Source: Panulirus ornatus
Lineage: Eukaryota; Arthropoda; Malacostraca; Decapoda; Palinuridae
Assembly (NCBI RefSeq): GCF_036320965.1
Contig: NC_092241.1
Coordinates: forward strand, 3,245,168 to 3,309,167
DNA: 64,000 nt
Direction: 5' to 3'
Shown: one piece after another, positions 60,348 through 64,000 of the stretch
Layout of the letters: every line of letters begins with the position of its first letter
Numbering within the stretch: the stretch's first letter is position 1
Made by a program: the position numbers and the translations under genes
Notes under the pieces: generated by a model
What the model saw: the letters and a program-made list of their open reading frames with translations, nothing else
The model's database searches: none
What the model was told of the DNA's origin: nothing

Positions 60348-60959
60348 TCATTTCTTTGCCAACCTAATGAAAGATCTAGGATACCTTAACTTGGACGCAA
60401 TAGAACATAGCTTCTCAAATTCATCATCAATACACTCTGAAATGCAAATAGGTAATACCCCAAGTAACATAAACTGGAATGATAATTCAAGTCTGTCATG
60501 TTGAGCTGAGTAATAATGGGTATATGAGCATATATTGGTAGTTTTTCTGTATATGCTAAACTTTAACTTGTTTCCATCCCTATGGATTATGCAATCTAAA
60601 GATGGTAACATACCAATATTTTTATTTTCTAAAGTAAATTTGATGGAGGGTACTGAATTGCTAAGCAAAGAAAGAAATGCTTGTAAATTTTCATTTGTTG
60701 GCCAAACACAAAGAACGTCATCTACATACATAAACCAAACTGCATTACAGGGTAAGATATTCTTGAATAACTTTGTTTCAAATAATTCCATGTAAAGATT
60801 GATTAATACAGGTGAAAGACGATTATTCATTGCTGTACCAAATTTTTGAGCATAAAATTCTCCATTAAACAGAAATACACAGTCTTTTATACACAATTTT
60901 ATCAATTCAATAAAAACAGACTTTGAAATAGGTAAATGAATATTTTCCAAGGCTTTCAT
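60348..60959 (-). pseudogene. Penelope-like reverse transcriptase fragment
   Basis: 203 open codons. Landmarks: FNGEFYAQKFGTAMNNRLSP (RT motif B region, usually with G-x-PLSP), LYMELFE, VWFMYVDDVLCVW (motif C, Tyr-Val-Asp-Asp, residues about 88-100), FTLENKNIGMLPSLDCII and SIYRKTTN. These mark the Penelope RT, which is related to telomerase (known for the family). The N-terminal motifs 1-A are missing, so it is 5'-truncated. The GIY-YIG region lies downstream on the same strand, beyond a stop. Confidence 0.85.
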
Positions 60960-61129
60960 TGATAAATCCTTTAAGATGGCAGAGAAATCATTTTATAGAG
61001 TTATACCCAAACCTCCCCTTGACACCAAGAGCCTTTTAGTTCTCCATTTAGTGATAATTCTACTTTACTTTCCACGTTACTTAAATCCTTTAATTCAAGT
61101 GTTGCCTTCAGCAACAACAATACTATAAA

Positions 61130-61650
61130 AAACACCATAATCAGAATCTCACCAGAAAATTCTGCTGGATGCATCTATAGAGCACCATGTACAAATTGTG
61201 GTAAGTTTTAAGATGGAGGGACTGGTAAGGATCTTTCTGTTAAACTTAAACAACATGAATATAGTATAAGAACAGGACAAGAATCAAATGCTTTGTTTGA
61301 TAATGTTACAAATTATGATCATTGTATTGACTAGAGTAATGCCATCTTAGCTATCATTCTAACTCTTGTACCACGAGAAATATCATTGAATCTTCTATTA
61401 TCAAACACAAACAATTGTAACATTAATATTAGTGAAGGTCTTTACAAGTTGGATGGCTTTATTGCCGATAAGATTTGTAAGCGGTTCCCCTTCTTGTCCA
61501 GATGATAAATTTATGATACACATGTTGCCAGACCTGAACACACCGGACCTTCATTGGGTAGTCACATGTTTACTAAATGGCGTCCCAGCTACGTCTTTTC
61601 GTTGTATATCAGCTGACTGTCATATTACTTTCTTGTATCTCCCCTGATGA
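61130..61650 (+). pseudogene. Penelope-like GIY-YIG region, right arm
   Basis: Inverted duplicate of the left-arm region, read on the plus strand: SAGCIYRAPCTNCGKF (both cysteines kept), a TAA stop where the second tyrosine is expected, then LKQHEYSIRTGQESNALF, a TAG near 61332 and SNAILAIILTLVPREI. It has better conserved cysteines than the left arm but is also broken. Confidence 0.7.
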
Positions 61651-61680
61651 CATGATTATTACATGAAAGTGCACTTGGGA
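61640..61680 (+). ncRNA. Candidate hammerhead ribozyme, right arm
   Basis: TCCC 61640-61643, CTGATGA 61644-61650, one extra C (61651), ATG 61652-61654 pairing with CAT 61662-61664, GAAA 61665-61668, AGTGCACT to 61675, T at 61676 and GGGA 61677-61680. Confidence 0.58.
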
Positions 61681-61757
61681 ACTTATCGTGATTCATTTCC
61701 CCATGGACTCATAGGAAAATGCTTGAACACGCACTAAACTGTGATCCATTCCAGTAT

Positions 61758-61832
61758 AATTTTTTATTACAACTAGTCGCTGTTTCTCGCGTTAGCGAGG
61801 TAGCACCAGGAAACAGACGAAAAATGGCATGT
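61758..61832 (-). mobile_element. LINE terminal tail, minus strand
   Basis: Stem-loop block GTCGCTGTTTCTCGCGTTAG on the plus strand, then CAGGAAACAGACGAAAAATG. Confidence 0.7.
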
Positions 61833-61835
61833 CCA

Positions 61836-62458
<623 letters not shown>

Positions 62459-62533
<75 letters not shown>
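62459..62533. repeat. (TA)n array
   Basis: About 74 bp between the mini-LINE 5' end and a plus-strand LINE fragment. Confidence 0.97.
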
Positions 62534-62536
<3 letters not shown>

Positions 62537-63278
62537 TAAGTAACGTAAGGGTAAGAGAGATGTGTGGAAATAAAAAGAGCGTGGTTGAGAGAGCAGAAGA
62601 GGGTGTTTTGAAATGGTTTGGGCACATGGAGAGAATGAGTGAGGAAAGATTGACCAAGAGGATATATGTGTCGGAGGTGGAGGGAACGAGGAGAAGTGGG
62701 AGACCAAACTGGAGGTAGAAAGATGGAGTGAAAAAGATTTTGTGTGATCGGGGCCTGAACATGCAGGAGGGTGAAAGGCGTGCAAGGAATAGAGTGAACT
62801 GGAACGATGTGGTATTCCGGGGTCGACGTGCTGTCAATGGATTGAACCAGGACATGTGAAGCGTCTGCGGTAAACCATGGAAAGTTGTGTGGGGCCTGGA
62901 TGTGGAAAGGGAGCTGTGGTTTCGGTGCATTATCACATGACAGCTAGAGAATGGGTGTGAACGAATGTGGCCTTTGTTGTCTTTTCCTAGCGCTACCTCG
63001 CGCCCATGAGGGGGGAGGGGGTTGTTATTTCATGTGTGGCGGGGTGGCGATGGGAATGAATAAAAGCAGACAGTATGAACTATGTACATGTGTATATATG
63101 TATATGTCTGTGTGAGTATATATATGTATACTCTGAGATGTATAGGTATGTATATTTGCGTGTGTGGACGTGTATGTATATACATGTGTATGTGGGTGGG
63201 TTGGGCCATTCTTTCGTCTGTTTCCTTGCGCTACCTCGCTAACGCGGGAGACAGCGACAAAGCAAAATAATAATAATA

Positions 63279-63286
<8 letters not shown>
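62534..63286 (+). mobile_element. LINE 3' part, 5'-truncated at (TA)n
   Basis: Starts at [15 protein letters not shown], passes GRPNWR followed by a TAG, the RRAVNGLNQDM end (arginine codon CGA kept) and a full-form 3' UTR with tail. Confidence 0.9.

Positions 63287-63349
<63 letters not shown>
63287..63349. repeat. (TA)n array
   Basis: About 62 bp between a LINE tail and the 5'-truncated start of the next LINE. Confidence 0.97.
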
Positions 63350-63351
<2 letters not shown>

Positions 63352-64000
63352 TCAAGAGAGGCAAGTGTTTTGGGAGCAGCTGAATGAGTGTGTTAGTGGT
63401 TTTGATGCACGAGACCGGGTCATAGTGATGGGTGATTTGAATGCAAAGGTGAGTAATGTGGCACTTGAGGGAATAATTGGTATACATGGGGTGTTCAGTG
63501 TTGTAAATGGAAATGGTGAAGAGCTTGTAGATTTATGTGCTGAAAAAGGACTGATGATTGGGAATACCTGGTTTAAAAAGCGAGATATACATAAGTATAC
63601 TTATGTAAGTAGGAGAGATGGCCAGAGAGCGTTATTGGATTACGTGTTAATTGACAGGCGTGCGAAAGAGAGACTTTTGGATGTTAATGTGCTGAGAGGT
63701 GCAACTGGAGGGATGTCTGATCATTATCTTGTGGAGGCTAAGGTGAAGATTTGTATGGGTTTTCAGAAAAGAAGAGAGAATGTTGGGGTGAAGAGGGTGG
63801 TGAGAGTAAGTGAGCTTGAGAAGGAGACCTGTGTGAGGAAGTACCAGGAGCGACTGAGTACAGAATGGAAAAAGGTGAGAACAATGGAAGTAAGGGGAGT
63901 GGGGGAGGAATGGGATGTATTTAGGGAATCAGTGATGGATTGCGCAAAAGATGCTTGTGGCATGAGAAGAGTGGGAGGTGGGTTGATTAGAAAGGGTAGT
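63350..64000 (+). mobile_element. LINE endonuclease, open frame running off the window
   Basis: From HERQVFWEQLNECVSG the frame stays open to the window edge: VIVMGDLNAKVSNVALEG, LMIGNTWFKKRDIHKYTYVS, GGMSDHYLVEAKVKICMG and the linker EWDVFRESVMDCAKDAC. Both the GDLN and SDH motifs are intact. It is 5'-truncated exactly at a (TA)n array. The rest lies beyond the window, so whether the RT is intact cannot be seen. Confidence 0.9.

Larger units (their letters stand above)
59613..61757 (-). mobile_element. Penelope-like element with inverted arms
   Basis: The outer arms, about 59617-60365 and 60985-61757, are inverted copies of each other at moderate identity. They flank a unique centre that encodes a reverse transcriptase on the minus strand. 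Each arm includes the GIY-YIG region and the outer end (GATCACAATTTAGTGCG-type sequence, CTCATAGGAAAAT). Inverted or direct terminal duplications are known in Penelope elements. The two arms differ enough that they did not arise very recently. A LINE tail adjoins each side. Confidence 0.82.

Overview
The window is nuclear DNA of an invertebrate, most likely an arthropod and probably a decapod crustacean. It has one spliced C2H2 zinc-finger gene, very long (TA)n arrays, many copies of one RTE-like non-LTR retrotransposon with its derivatives, Penelope-like elements and a tRNA-derived SINE. There are no operons, Shine-Dalgarno sites, CRISPR arrays or rRNA. The taxon is inferred from repeat content only.

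Layout. 0-12.4 kb: a mosaic of LINE copies in both orientations, including one near full-length copy (1048-4452, minus), with a Penelope-like GIY-YIG relic at 4.5-4.9 kb and a (TTA)n array at 11.75-12.0 kb. 12.4-20.1 kb: mostly single-copy DNA with a decayed gag-like ORF1 relic (13.8-14.5 kb) and two weak exon candidates. 20.1-24.7 kb: (TA)n arrays, LINE fragments and two near-perfect palindromes made of Penelope-like termini. 24.7-27.5 kb: an old, divergent LINE split by a 279-bp MITE-like insertion. 27.8-33.3 kb: the host gene, a minus-strand zinc-finger protein with a short zinc-finger exon (33300-33197), an intron, and a 2.4-kb exon (32675-30229) that carries an apparent 1-nt frameshift and a coding hexapeptide repeat. 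33.7-37.5 kb: a purine-rich, cryptically repetitive tract. 37.7-64.0 kb: a dense array of LINE copies, LINE-end chimeric short elements, tRNA SINEs and a Penelope-like element with inverted arms, nearly all bounded by (TA)n.

How the parts work together. The LINE encodes an apurinic-type endonuclease (GDxNAKV, SDH motifs) and a reverse transcriptase (FADD), then a conserved C-terminal region; it has no RNase H. Its 5' UTR and its 3' stem-loop tail both recur, joined directly, in a roughly 240-bp non-autonomous element. This resembles the way BovB mobilises Bov-A. Both elements sit in (TA)n, so (TA)n looks like a landing site, a by-product, or a recombination substrate. The Penelope-like ends occur as inverted pairs, and each arm carries a candidate type I hammerhead ribozyme core (CTGATGA ... 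GAAA) with covarying stem II. The most interesting feature is this combination: a TA-microsatellite-associated LINE, a SINE built from LINE ends, and ribozyme-bearing Penelope fold-backs.

Because (TA)n arrays are hard to assemble, several element junctions could be assembly joins.
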